A stretch of DNA of 7,024 nucleotides from Halomonas sp. (GCA_007129225.1 SKVX01000501.1:1-7024), one strand, 5' to 3'; shown: positions 1-6,108, numbered from the stretch's first letter. Program-made: numbers and translations. Notes: generated by a model from the sequence alone, not told the origin.

Positions 1-288
1 ATGGTCGAGCGTAGCGAGATGCCGGTAGTCGTGGACTTCTAGGCCAGTTGGTGCGGCCCCTGCAAGACGATGGCGCCGATATTCACCGAGGCGGCGAGGG
101 AGCTCGAGCCGCGGATGCGGTTCGCCAAGCTGGATACCGAAGCCCAGCAGACGCTGGCCGGCCGTTTCGGCATTCGCAGCATTCCCACCCTGATTGTGTT
201 TCGGGGTGGCCAGGAGGTGGCGCGTCAGCCCGGTTTGTTGCAGGGGCCACAGTTGCGTCAATGGCTACAGCCTCATCTGCTGACGTAG
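1..288 (+). pseudogene. trxC: Thioredoxin 2 (TrxC-like), 5'-partial, interrupted by an in-frame amber codon
   Basis: This is the thioredoxin-fold domain of a TrxC-type protein, a cytoplasmic disulfide reductase. Read from base 1 in frame 1, the translation gives PVVVDF, a stop, ASWCGPCK, then MAPIF and further on the cis-proline region FGIRSIPTLIVF, ending at TAG 286-288. FGIRSIPT and APIF resemble E. coli TrxC more than TrxA. TrxC also carries an N-terminal zinc-binding segment, which would lie to the left of the window, so the ATG at base 1 is probably an internal methionine. The stop is TAG at 40-42, exactly where thioredoxins have the Trp of DFWA; one G-to-A change from TGG explains it. 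The active site WCGPC is at 49-63. Restart at ATG 70 would give about 72 residues lacking both active-site cysteines, so it could not work as a redox protein. The intact remainder implies a recent mutation or a sequence error. Family call is confident; pseudogene status is less so. Confidence 0.85.
40..42 (+). other. Premature TAG codon in trxC (expected TGG, Trp)
   Basis: The amber codon sits three codons before the active-site Trp-Cys. Both flanks keep the thioredoxin reading frame without any insertion or deletion, so this is a single substitution. The normal stops of the trxC frame (286-288), the secreted protein gene (903-905) and the YbaK-like gene (5520-5522) are also TAG, which argues that TAG is an ordinary stop in this organism. 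Confidence 0.85.
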
Positions 289-314
289 TCACCACCAAGT
301 AGGGTCATCTCCGG

Positions 315-341
315 TTGAACGAATAGAGCATATTGCATAGT
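315..341 (+). promoter_or_regulatory. Possible sigma-70 promoter for the secreted protein gene
   Basis: A -35-like TTGAAC at 315-320 is followed by an AT-rich stretch with a -10-like CATAGT at 336-341. The spacer is only 15 bases, shorter than the preferred 17. It lies in the 107-bp gap between the thioredoxin frame and the next start, which is otherwise without recognisable content. Weak prediction from consensus matching by eye. Confidence 0.25.
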
Positions 342-382
342 GAACCCTGCGGGCCACGATGGTTCAGTGGGCCGATTCAGGC

Positions 383-389
383 AAGGGGG
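383..389 (+). promoter_or_regulatory. Ribosome binding site that fixes the start at 396
   Basis: AAGGGGG lies 6 bases before ATG 396. It supports this start over the upstream in-frame TTG at 333, and the protein begun at 396 opens directly with a signal peptide. Confidence 0.7.
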
Positions 390-395
390 CAGCGC

Positions 396-905
396 ATGAG
401 ACAATGGCTAGCGATAGTATTGGGTGGCATCCTGGTCGCCGGTCTCTGGCCGGTATCGGCCATGGCGGAACGTCTGGAAGGCGAGCTCGATGGCGCCGAG
501 CGGGAGTGGTTTATCCTGCGCCAGGACGGCGAAGCCAGCGCAACCTTTACCGATATCGGCGACGGTGATTTCCTGATCGACATCGTTGGCTTCGTCGACC
601 CCGACGGGAGACGAAGCCGGGACTCACTCTCCATCAGCATGGCGCTCAAGGACGGGGAGGTGCTCCATTATGATGTACTCAACCTGATCGGTACCTCGGC
701 CATGCCGCCCGTATACACCTCGGAAGGGGCCGATGTGCAGCTGACCCTGGTTAAGTTTGCGGAGGAGGGTGGCGTCGCGCGGGTGGTTGGCAGCGTGAAG
801 GGCACCCTGGCCTTGCAGGAGGCCCTTGGTGAAGCGCCGAATCTGGAAGAGGGGATCGAAATCGCCGTGGAGTTCGATATCACCGCTTCCCGCATTGAGT
901 ACTAG
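396..905 (+). CDS. Secreted protein of unknown function, 169 aa
   Basis: I do not recognise this family. The start at ATG 396 is chosen because of the good ribosome binding site and because the first 24 residues form a classic Sec signal peptide: MRQW, a hydrophobic core from about residue 5 to 18, then SAMA before the likely signal peptidase I cut after residue 24. The mature part of about 145 residues is acidic, rich in Gly, Asp and Glu, and contains no cysteine. It alternates short hydrophobic stretches with polar turns (for example FLIDIVGFVDPDGR and GIEIAVEFDITASRIEY), which suggests a beta-rich periplasmic fold. No lipobox is present, so a soluble periplasmic or exported protein is more likely than a lipoprotein. 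The methyltransferase gene begins 3 bases after its stop, so the two are probably cotranscribed. That is a link in expression, not proof of shared function. Confidence 0.8.
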   Translation: MRQWLAIVLGGILVAGLWPVSAMAERLEGELDGAEREWFILRQDGEASATFTDIGDGDFLIDIVGFVDPDGRRSRDSLSISMALKDGEVLHYDVLNLIGTSAMPPVYTSEGADVQLTLVKFAEEGGVARVVGSVKGTLALQEALGEAPNLEEGIEIAVEFDITASRIEY

Positions 906-908
906 CCA

Positions 909-2228
909 TTGTTTGAGCCTGGACAAGGGGAGTCGACGCTGCTGGGCAATCATCGCCTCGCCCGCCTCACCGAGCTGCTCTCCCGCTGGCAGCCGCTGTG
1001 GTGCCCGCTGCCGTTTCAGTATCGTCACCTGCCCTGGCCCGACGATTTTGCAGCACTCGGCGATGCCCTGCTGGGGTTGAGTGAGCAAGACGTGGTGCGT
1101 CTACAGGCCGCCCCCTATCATGCCTCGCCGCTGGCCGAGTGGCTGCCGGTGGCGGAGCTGGAAGTGCTGGTTGACCTACCGATACTTTCCGCTCCAGCGG
1201 CCTCGCTTCCCTGTGAATGGGGCCAGCATGTGGGTGGTCGCAAGTGGCGCCAGATCGAGGCCTTCGTCGAACAGGTATGCCTCGGGCCCGGGGAATCGCT
1301 GGTGGAGTGGTGTGCGGGCAAGGGACACCTGGCCCGCACCTTGGCGCGGCGACATGACGCCGACGTCACAGGCCTGGAGTGGCAGGCCACGCTTTGCGAT
1401 AAGGGCCGCCAATTGGCGCAGCGCCAGGGAGTGACGGTGAAAATGCGTCAGCAGGATGTGATGGGCTCAGTCATTGCGACGCCGTTGACCGCGCAGACCC
1501 ATATCGTGGCGCTGCACGCCTGTGGCGATCTGCATGTGAGACTGCTCGAACTCGCTGCCGAAACGGAGAGTCCGGTAACCCTGGCGCCCTGTTGTTACCA
1601 GCGCACCCGTGACGCGGTCTATCGACCGCTTTCCCGGCGTGCCAAGGCGCTGAGCGAGGCTCACCATCTGACGCTTTCCCGGGAAGACCTGGCGATGTCG
1701 GTACAGGAGACCGTAACAGCGCCAGGCGGGGTTCAACGAGGTCGGGAGCGGGCCAACGCCTGGCGGCTCGGCTTCGACGAGTTGCAGCGTCAGGTGCGCG
1801 GTATCGATGCCTATTTGCCCGTTCCCAGCCTGGCCTATGGGCGCATGCCCGATGATTTTGCCGGTTTCTGCCGCTGGGCGGCACGGCAGAAAGGCCTGCC
1901 GCTCCCGTCGGGTGTTGACTGGGCCGCCTTAGAGGCGGCCGGTTGGCAACGCCAGTTCCGGGTGAAGCGCCTGGAACTGGTGCGCCACCTGTTTCGGCGC
2001 CCGCTGGAGGTGTGGCTGGCCCTGGACCGCATGATGCTGCTGACGGAGTCGGGATTCGATGCCGAGCTCGGCATCTTCTGCGATCGTGAGCTGACCCCGC
2101 GCAACCTGCTGCTGCGAGCCAGCAGGTCGGGTGGGCAGGCGGTCAACCCTTCACTTCGAGATGAAGCTCGATCATCCGCAGCAGCCGCTGGCGGTCGATC
2201 CAGCCGCTGGCGCGACCCCGTGCCATGA
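909..2228 (+). CDS. SAM-dependent methyltransferase, Methyltransf_32 / METTL25-like
   Basis: A predicted cytoplasmic class I methyltransferase; the substrate is unknown. With TTG 909 as residue 1, the SAM-binding motif I is EWCAGKGHLA at 133-142, the acidic residue that would hold the SAM ribose is Glu157 in GLEW, and the family signatures LHACGDL (202-208) and PCCY (227-230) follow. The combination CAGKGHL, HACGDL and PCCY is typical of the Methyltransf_32 group that includes METTL25 and GSTCD. The N-terminal 110 residues and the C-terminal half (about 250-406, ending near NLLLRASR) are family-specific extensions. The start is uncertain: TTG 909 has only a weak GAG upstream, while AAGGGGAG at 925-932 is well placed for CTG 939 or 942. 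The last 28 residues (412-439) are low-complexity, Arg/Ser/Ala-rich and encoded antisense to the protease gene, so they look like a read-on tail rather than part of the fold. Confidence 0.85.
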   Translation: MFEPGQGESTLLGNHRLARLTELLSRWQPLWCPLPFQYRHLPWPDDFAALGDALLGLSEQDVVRLQAAPYHASPLAEWLPVAELEVLVDLPILSAPAASLPCEWGQHVGGRKWRQIEAFVEQVCLGPGESLVEWCAGKGHLARTLARRHDADVTGLEWQATLCDKGRQLAQRQGVTVKMRQQDVMGSVIATPLTAQTHIVALHACGDLHVRLLELAAETESPVTLAPCCYQRTRDAVYRPLSRRAKALSEAHHLTLSREDLAMSVQETVTAPGGVQRGRERANAWRLGFDELQRQVRGIDAYLPVPSLAYGRMPDDFAGFCRWAARQKGLPLPSGVDWAALEAAGWQRQFRVKRLELVRHLFRRPLEVWLALDRMMLLTESGFDAELGIFCDRELTPRNLLLRASRSGGQAVNPSLRDEARSSAAAAGGRSSRWRDPVP

Positions 2229-3264
2229 CCGGCACCTGGTTAAGGCTGTGCTCGTTCATCAGTTGCAGGATGTCGTCGGCCTTGGCATCGGGGGCGACAT
2301 GGTGAAGCTTGTCTGCCGGCGTCATGATCTCGCTCACCGGCGTCGAGCCCCATTGCTCCTGGGGTAAGCGTCGCGTGTCGCTCAGCGAGACCAGGCCCAG
2401 CACCTGGTTGGGGCTTCCCACCAGGAAGGCGCGTCGGCCGGAGGTCAGCACCTGCTCGCGCAGCCACGCCTCGATGGGTCGACCTGCAGCAACGAAGGGC
2501 ACGTCGGGGTCGGCCAGATCCTGGGCGCGGACACCCGCCAGGCGATCGCGAAGGACGTACATGCGACTCTGGGCGTGGTTCATGGTGAGCAGGAACCAGG
2601 CGATCAGCATGATCCACAGCCCGCCGACCAGATTGCCCATGACCAGCATATTCCACAGGGCCAGGCCAAACAGCCCATAGGCCAGGAAGCGGCCGCTGGC
2701 GATGGCTGTCTCGTTGCCTCGCTGAGTGCTTCCCGTGACCTTCCAGACCAGGGCGCGAAGTACCCGCCCTCCATCCAGGGGAAAGCCGGGAATCAGGTTG
2801 AAGATCGCCACGACCAGGTTGATCATGGACAGCCAGCCAAACGCCACGGGAATCGGTTCGTACCAGCCCGCGGTCACGCCGGCCAGGACGCCGAACAGAA
2901 AGGCCAGCGCAAAGCTGACTGCAGGCCCGGCGACGGCAATCCAGAATTCGTCGTTGGCCTGCTCGGGGTCACGACTCATTTGCGCCATGCCGCCGAAGAT
3001 GAACAGGGTAATGGCGGTAACCGGCACGCCGCGCCGGATCGCCACCAGGCTATGGCCCAGCTCATGGGCCAGGATGGAAGCGAAGAAGACCATTACCGTG
3101 ACGAAGGCGGTAACGGCGGCATCCGCGGTGGTCCAGTCCGGGTACTGCTGCTGAAGGCCGGTGGTCATGCTGACCATCACCAACGCGAAGATGATCAGCC
3201 AGCTGACATGGATTTCAAGCCGAATGCCTCGGAAATGACCCAGCACCCATACGGATTTGAACAT
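2143..3264 (-). CDS. Site-2 protease family (M50) intramembrane metalloprotease with CBS pair, 373 aa
   Basis: An intramembrane zinc metalloprotease of the group 3 S2P type with CBS domains, expected to cleave membrane-bound substrates such as anti-sigma factors; the target here is unknown. The zinc motif is HELGH at 67-71 with Glu68 as catalytic base. It is followed by FIFGGMAQM (88-96) and the second ligand motif NLIPGFPLDGGR at 156-167, where Asp164 should bind zinc. Hydrophobic segments lie near 17-34, 50-68, 107-131, 145-160 and 193-227. Two CBS motifs occupy roughly 245-300 and 305-370 and probably bind an adenosyl ligand to tune activity. The start at 3264 is preferred because GGGAG lies 7 bases upstream and family members begin with a similar MF-K-GR/IE-H-SW pattern; the frame is open upstream to 3369 but that would overlap the SDR gene. 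It lies 85 bp downstream of the SDR gene on the same strand and converges with the methyltransferase gene. Confidence 0.93.
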   Translation of the reverse strand: MFKSVWVLGHFRGIRLEIHVSWLIIFALVMVSMTTGLQQQYPDWTTADAAVTAFVTVMVFFASILAHELGHSLVAIRRGVPVTAITLFIFGGMAQMSRDPEQANDEFWIAVAGPAVSFALAFLFGVLAGVTAGWYEPIPVAFGWLSMINLVVAIFNLIPGFPLDGGRVLRALVWKVTGSTQRGNETAIASGRFLAYGLFGLALWNMLVMGNLVGGLWIMLIAWFLLTMNHAQSRMYVLRDRLAGVRAQDLADPDVPFVAAGRPIEAWLREQVLTSGRRAFLVGSPNQVLGLVSLSDTRRLPQEQWGSTPVSEIMTPADKLHHVAPDAKADDILQLMNEHSLNQVPVMARGRASGWIDRQRLLRMIELHLEVKG

Positions 3265-3322
3265 ATTGAAACTCCCTGACGGCGTTAAGACGGCACTCTT
3301 GTTGTAGGCTTCAGGCTTGTGT

Positions 3323-3342
3323 GGCCGTGTGGCCCCACGGCC
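3323..3342 (-). terminator. GC-rich hairpin just after the SDR stop
   Basis: A 7-bp perfect inverted repeat (GGCCGTG at 3323-3329 and CACGGCC at 3336-3342) with a 6-base loop starts 7 bases downstream of the SDR stop codon. There is no T-run on the minus strand, so it may only stabilise the transcript end or attenuate readthrough into the protease gene. Confidence 0.3.
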
Positions 3343-3349
3343 GATGGAC

Positions 3350-4216
3350 TCACGTTTCCCGTTCCCCACGTGTCGCCCGCAGCAGGACCCGATCCATGCC
3401 CCGTGTCGTCAAGAGTCGTTTCAGGGCGGCAACCAGGTGGGTCGGCACCGTGATGTGGTACCGGGCCTTGGGCCGCCGGCTCTCCAGGGCATGGACCAGC
3501 TTGCGAATTACCGCATCGGCTTCGAGCGTAAAGGGAGCCGAAGGCCCTTCCCCGGCGAGGCGGGCCTCCAGGGCGCAGTATGTCACGGCGTGGTGGCTCG
3601 TCGCGGCATTGATGTTCTCGCGAAAGGCGCGGTAGGCGTTCTCCCGGAAGCGGCTGGCGATGGGGCCGGGTTGCAGCAGGCTGACGTGGATACCGGTTCC
3701 GTAGAGCTCCTGGCGCAGGGTGTCGGTCAACCCTTCCAGGGCAAACTTGGAGCAGACATAAGCGCCGCGGTAGGGCAGGGCGGAAAAGCCCAGAACCGAG
3801 CTGTTCTGTACGATACGTCCGCTGCCCTGGTCCCGCATCACCGGAATGATGCGCGTCGTCAGTTCGTGGGTGCCGAGCAGGTTGGTTTCCAGCTGCTCAC
3901 GCAGCACGGTGCGCGAGAGATCCTCCACCGCACCCGGCTGGCCGTAGGCGCCATTGTTGAATAGCGCATCGAGGCGGCCACCGGTTCGTCTCAGGATTTC
4001 ATCGACCGCGGCTCCAATCGAATCGCTGCAGGCCAGGTCCAGAAGCAGTGCTTCGAAGCCCTCCTCCTGGAGTCTAGCGACCTGATGCTCCCGCCGTGCG
4101 GTCGCGAAGACTCGCCAGCCCCTTTGCACCAGGGTTTGGGCGGCGGCGTGGCCGATACCGCTGGAGCAGCCGGTGATGAGGATACTCGGAGGCGCCGAGG
4201 CCATCGTCTCGTCCAT
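3350..4216 (-). CDS. SDR family NAD(P)-dependent oxidoreductase, YbbO-like, 288 aa
   Basis: A classical short-chain dehydrogenase/reductase with a Rossmann fold, probably cytosolic and acting on a carbonyl or alcohol substrate that cannot be named from sequence. The cofactor loop is TGCSSGIG at 15-22. Arg41 and Arg42 after the second strand (FATARR) favour NADP(H). The NNAG motif is present in the variant form NNGAYG (87-92). The catalytic residues are Asn112, Ser140 in NSS, Tyr153 and Lys157 (YVCSK), and LQPGPI follows at 181-186. Overall it resembles E. coli YbbO, described as an NADP-dependent aldehyde reductase; length and motifs fit a complete protein. The start at 4216 has AAGGA at 4225-4229 with 8 bases spacing. 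The frame stays open to 4585 without any better start, and that extension would run antisense through the M28 gene. It is divergent from the M28 gene and upstream of the protease gene. Confidence 0.92.
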   Translation of the reverse strand: MDETMASAPPSILITGCSSGIGHAAAQTLVQRGWRVFATARREHQVARLQEEGFEALLLDLACSDSIGAAVDEILRRTGGRLDALFNNGAYGQPGAVEDLSRTVLREQLETNLLGTHELTTRIIPVMRDQGSGRIVQNSSVLGFSALPYRGAYVCSKFALEGLTDTLRQELYGTGIHVSLLQPGPIASRFRENAYRAFRENINAATSHHAVTYCALEARLAGEGPSAPFTLEADAVIRKLVHALESRRPKARYHITVPTHLVAALKRLLTTRGMDRVLLRATRGERET

Positions 4217-4256
4217 GTCCGTTTTCCTTGCACGAGCCAGTGAGATTCGCCGATAG

Positions 4257-4281
4257 GGTATACCATGAGGGAGACCCTGTC
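4257..4281 (-). promoter_or_regulatory. Possible promoter for the SDR gene
   Basis: On the minus strand an extended -10-like TGG-TATACC covers 4257-4265, with a partial -35 match CCGACA about 15 bases upstream. The core GGTATACC (4257-4264) is also an 8-bp palindrome. It would give a leader of about 35 bases ahead of the SDR start. The spacing is short, so this is a weak call. Confidence 0.3.
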
Positions 4282-4318
4282 GGGAGTCGATGGAAATCGA
4301 GCATCGGGCCGGCCCGGG

Positions 4319-4327
4319 TGGTATAGC
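4319..4327 (+). promoter_or_regulatory. Possible extended -10 element for the M28 peptidase gene
   Basis: TGG-TATAGC matches an extended -10 hexamer without a recognisable -35. Transcription would begin very near 4334, leaving a short leader that just includes the ribosome binding site at 4339-4345. The same TGGTATA sequence occurs on the opposite strand for the divergent SDR gene. Confidence 0.25.
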
Positions 4328-4338
4328 GATAGGCGGAC

Positions 4339-4345
4339 AGGAGGT
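4339..4345 (+). promoter_or_regulatory. Consensus Shine-Dalgarno AGGAGGT of the M28 gene
   Basis: A full-consensus AGGAGGT sits 5 bases ahead of ATG 4351, predicting strong translation initiation and fixing the start of the peptidase. Confidence 0.8.
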
Positions 4346-4350
4346 CGGCC

Positions 4351-5364
4351 ATGAAGCGTAACCTACCCTTGCGCATGAGCACGCTACTTGGGTTGCTCCT
4401 CTTGCTTCTCCTGCTGTCGTTGGGAGGGGCTTACCGGATGATACTGCACATGCCGGGGTCGTCCTTTCGTGGCGAGCCGCCAGCGCTGAATGAAGAGACA
4501 CAAGTGCTTCGCGACCGGCTGCATGGCCATGTCCTGCAGCTGGCTGGGGAGGTTGGCGAGCGCCACTACTGGCGTCCCGATGCACTGCATGCGTCGGCCG
4601 ACTACATCGAGCAAGCCTTCCGGGAGGCCGGCCATGAGCCGCTCCGCCACGCCGTGCCGACCGGCAACCGAACGTTCCATAACGTCGAGGTGCGGATTCC
4701 GGGGGGGCGCCAGGCGTCCGAGGTGTTGGTCGTCGGTGCCCACTACGACACGGTGCGGGGCAGCCCGGGTGCCGATGACAACGCCTCCGGCGTGGCGGTA
4801 CTGATCGAGCTGGGGCGTCTCCTTCAGGATGTGCCGCTTGATCGATCCTTGCATCTGGTTGCCTTCGCCAACGAAGAGATGCCCTTCTTCGGTACCGATG
4901 CCATGGGCAGCCTGCGCTATGCCCGCCAGGCGCGCGAGGAGGGAATGGACATTACCGGCATGATGGCGCTGGAGATGTTGGGGTATTACACCGATGCCCC
5001 CGGCAGCCAGTCCCATCCGCCACTGCTCGGGCACTTCTATCCGGACCGGGGCGACTTCGTGGCCTTTATCGGCAACCTCGCCTCCCGATCACTGGTGCGC
5101 GAGACCATCGGGGCGTTCCGGGAGAGTGCCCAGGTGCCCTCGGAAGGGCTGGCTGCCCCCGAGCTGATCCGCGATATACGCCGCTCGGATCACTGGGCAT
5201 TCTGGGAAATGGGCTACCCGGCGATGATGATCACCGATACCGCCAACTTTCGTAACCCTCACTACCACGGTCCGACCGACACCCCCGATCGGCTCGACTA
5301 CGAGACCATGGCCAGGGTCACCGAAGGCCTGGCCAGGGCGCTGGAGGTGATGACCCGACGCTGA
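4351..5364 (+). CDS. Membrane-anchored M28 family zinc metallopeptidase, 337 aa
   Basis: A predicted dinuclear zinc exopeptidase (aminopeptidase-like) facing the periplasm. Residues 9-27 form a Leu-rich hydrophobic segment after a short basic N-terminus, which reads as an uncleaved signal anchor; no clear signal peptidase site follows. The peptidase core starts near residue 105. Zinc and catalytic residues are visible in order: His131 and Asp133 (GAHYDT), the bridging Asp142 (GADDNASG), the catalytic pair Glu175-Glu176 (FANEE), Glu208 (ALEMLGY) where many relatives have Asp, and His306 in the YHGPTDTPD stretch. The SDH motif at 279-281 and GYPAMMITDTA at 288-298 are also usual for M28. The complete set of ligands indicates an active enzyme. 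The substrate is not predictable. It stands alone on its strand, divergent from the SDR gene and convergent with the YbaK-like gene. Confidence 0.93.
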   Translation: MKRNLPLRMSTLLGLLLLLLLLSLGGAYRMILHMPGSSFRGEPPALNEETQVLRDRLHGHVLQLAGEVGERHYWRPDALHASADYIEQAFREAGHEPLRHAVPTGNRTFHNVEVRIPGGRQASEVLVVGAHYDTVRGSPGADDNASGVAVLIELGRLLQDVPLDRSLHLVAFANEEMPFFGTDAMGSLRYARQAREEGMDITGMMALEMLGYYTDAPGSQSHPPLLGHFYPDRGDFVAFIGNLASRSLVRETIGAFRESAQVPSEGLAAPELIRDIRRSDHWAFWEMGYPAMMITDTANFRNPHYHGPTDTPDRLDYETMARVTEGLARALEVMTRR

Positions 5365-5415
5365 GGCAGCGGGCATCCATACCCTCCGTTTCTGCAGCAG
5401 GCCGGAAATGAAGCG

Positions 5416-5442
5416 GGGCCACGATAGGCGCTATCGTGGCCC
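5416..5442. terminator. Perfect 12-bp hairpin between convergent genes
   Basis: GGGCCACGATAG at 5416-5427 pairs exactly with CTATCGTGGCCC at 5431-5442 around a 3-base GCG loop. It lies 51 bases after the M28 stop and 77 bases before the YbaK-like stop. This is where a shared transcription terminator is expected. Neither strand shows a proper T-run after the stem, so it may be an atypical terminator or an mRNA-stabilising 3' end. The rest of the 155-bp gap shows nothing recognisable. Confidence 0.5.
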
Positions 5443-5519
5443 GGGGGCAGTCAATCAGCGTGGTTGGAAAGCGCGGCCGTGCCAGGGAATCGCACTCGCA
5501 GCCTTATTGCAGTGTTTTC

Positions 5520-5990
5520 CTAGTGGTGGCGACTGAACTGGCCATGGGGGCTATCGCCCATCAGGCGCTCGAACTCCCTGCCGCTCATGTGCAGCAGCGT
5601 CTCGTGATCGCCGGCATCGAAATAGATATCCGACTGATGGCGCAGCATGTCATCGACATAGACCTGGAGCCCGTAGGCCTGGCCGACGGGCGTCGTGGCG
5701 CCGGGGTCGCAGTCGCTGAAGCGGCGGATGATCTCCTCTTCCGAGGCGAGTTCGACGTTTTCGTTGAACAGTTTCGACAGGCTCTCCAGGTCGGCGTCAC
5801 AGGTGCTCGGCAGTACGGCGACTCGGTAGCCTGAGTCGCAATGCAGCATGACGGCCTTGGCGAGCTGGTCGCCGGTGATGTGCGCCTTTTCGGCGATGCG
5901 ACTAGTACTGACTTCACGGGGATGCTTGAGCTCTTCGTAGTCGATATCGCAGGCTCTCAGGTACTCCCGCAGGGTCATCGGTATGGACAT
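5520..5990 (-). CDS. YbaK/EbsC (INS) domain aminoacyl-tRNA deacylase-like protein, 156 aa
   Basis: A single-domain protein of the YbaK/ProX-like superfamily, whose members hydrolyse wrongly charged aminoacyl-tRNA in trans in the cytoplasm. The family lysine is Lys45 in LAKAVMLH, and the GxxxP loop is present as GATTP at 97-101, followed by VG and a YGLQVYVDD strand. The C-terminal strand set FDAGDHETLLHMSGREFERLM (124-144) is typical of the stand-alone group. The N-terminus MTLREYL with the YEELKHPR strand fits the family, and the length is close to the usual 150-160. The start at 5990 is chosen because AAGGAG (5997-6002, minus strand) precedes it by 6 bases; ATG at 5978 is a less likely internal option. 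Its amino acid specificity cannot be read from this sequence. The gene is divergent from the PH-domain operon. Confidence 0.88.
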   Translation of the reverse strand: MSIPMTLREYLRACDIDYEELKHPREVSTSRIAEKAHITGDQLAKAVMLHCDSGYRVAVLPSTCDADLESLSKLFNENVELASEEEIIRRFSDCDPGATTPVGQAYGLQVYVDDMLRHQSDIYFDAGDHETLLHMSGREFERLMGDSPHGQFSRHH

Positions 5991-6091
5991 GGTGGTCTCC
6001 TTCGGCCTTCAGGGCCGCGATCCGCAAAAGGATGTGCCTCCCTTCGTTGTTGGGTTCTCCACATACATAGCGTAGTTCCTAAATCCAGCAC

Positions 6092-6108
6092 GCCACACTC
6101 CGTGTGGC
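6092..6108. repeat. Short inverted repeat in the YbaK / PH-operon intergenic region
   Basis: GCCACAC (6092-6098) and GTGTGGC (6102-6108) form a perfect 7-bp inverted repeat with a TCC centre. It sits midway in the 236-bp divergent gap (5991-6226), 102 bases from the YbaK-like start and 118 bases before the PH-protein start. It could be an operator for a dimeric regulator or a chance hairpin. The rest of the gap holds no confident feature apart from the weak -10 near 6157. Confidence 0.35.

Noticed and set aside
40..42. TAG in trxC as a site of stop-codon recoding (pyrrolysine-like)
   Set aside because: The expected residue is an ordinary conserved Trp, other genes here end with TAG, and no recoding structure or associated machinery is visible. 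A point mutation or sequence error is simpler.
48..302. Short overlapping open frame across the thioredoxin gene
   Set aside because: It lies out of frame over a clear thioredoxin coding sequence, has Arg/Ala/Gly-rich composition typical of GC-rich shadow frames and no ribosome binding site.
2575..3279. 234-codon open frame on the + strand opposite the site-2 protease
   Set aside because: It is antisense to a protein with intact HELGH and LDG motifs; its Gln/His/Asp-rich composition is what reverse reading of membrane-protein codons gives.
3317..3964. 215-codon open frame on the + strand opposite the SDR
   Set aside because: It is fully antisense to the well-supported SDR gene, with no start signal and no family resemblance.
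4384..5034. 216-codon open frame on the - strand opposite the M28 peptidase
   Set aside because: It is a shadow of the peptidase coding sequence, whose zinc ligands and start are clear.
351..5425. GGGCCACGAT occurring at 351-360 and again at 5416-5425 as a possible dispersed repeat
   Set aside because: Only ten bases match, and the second arm of the later hairpin is absent near the first copy, so chance is likely in GC-rich DNA.
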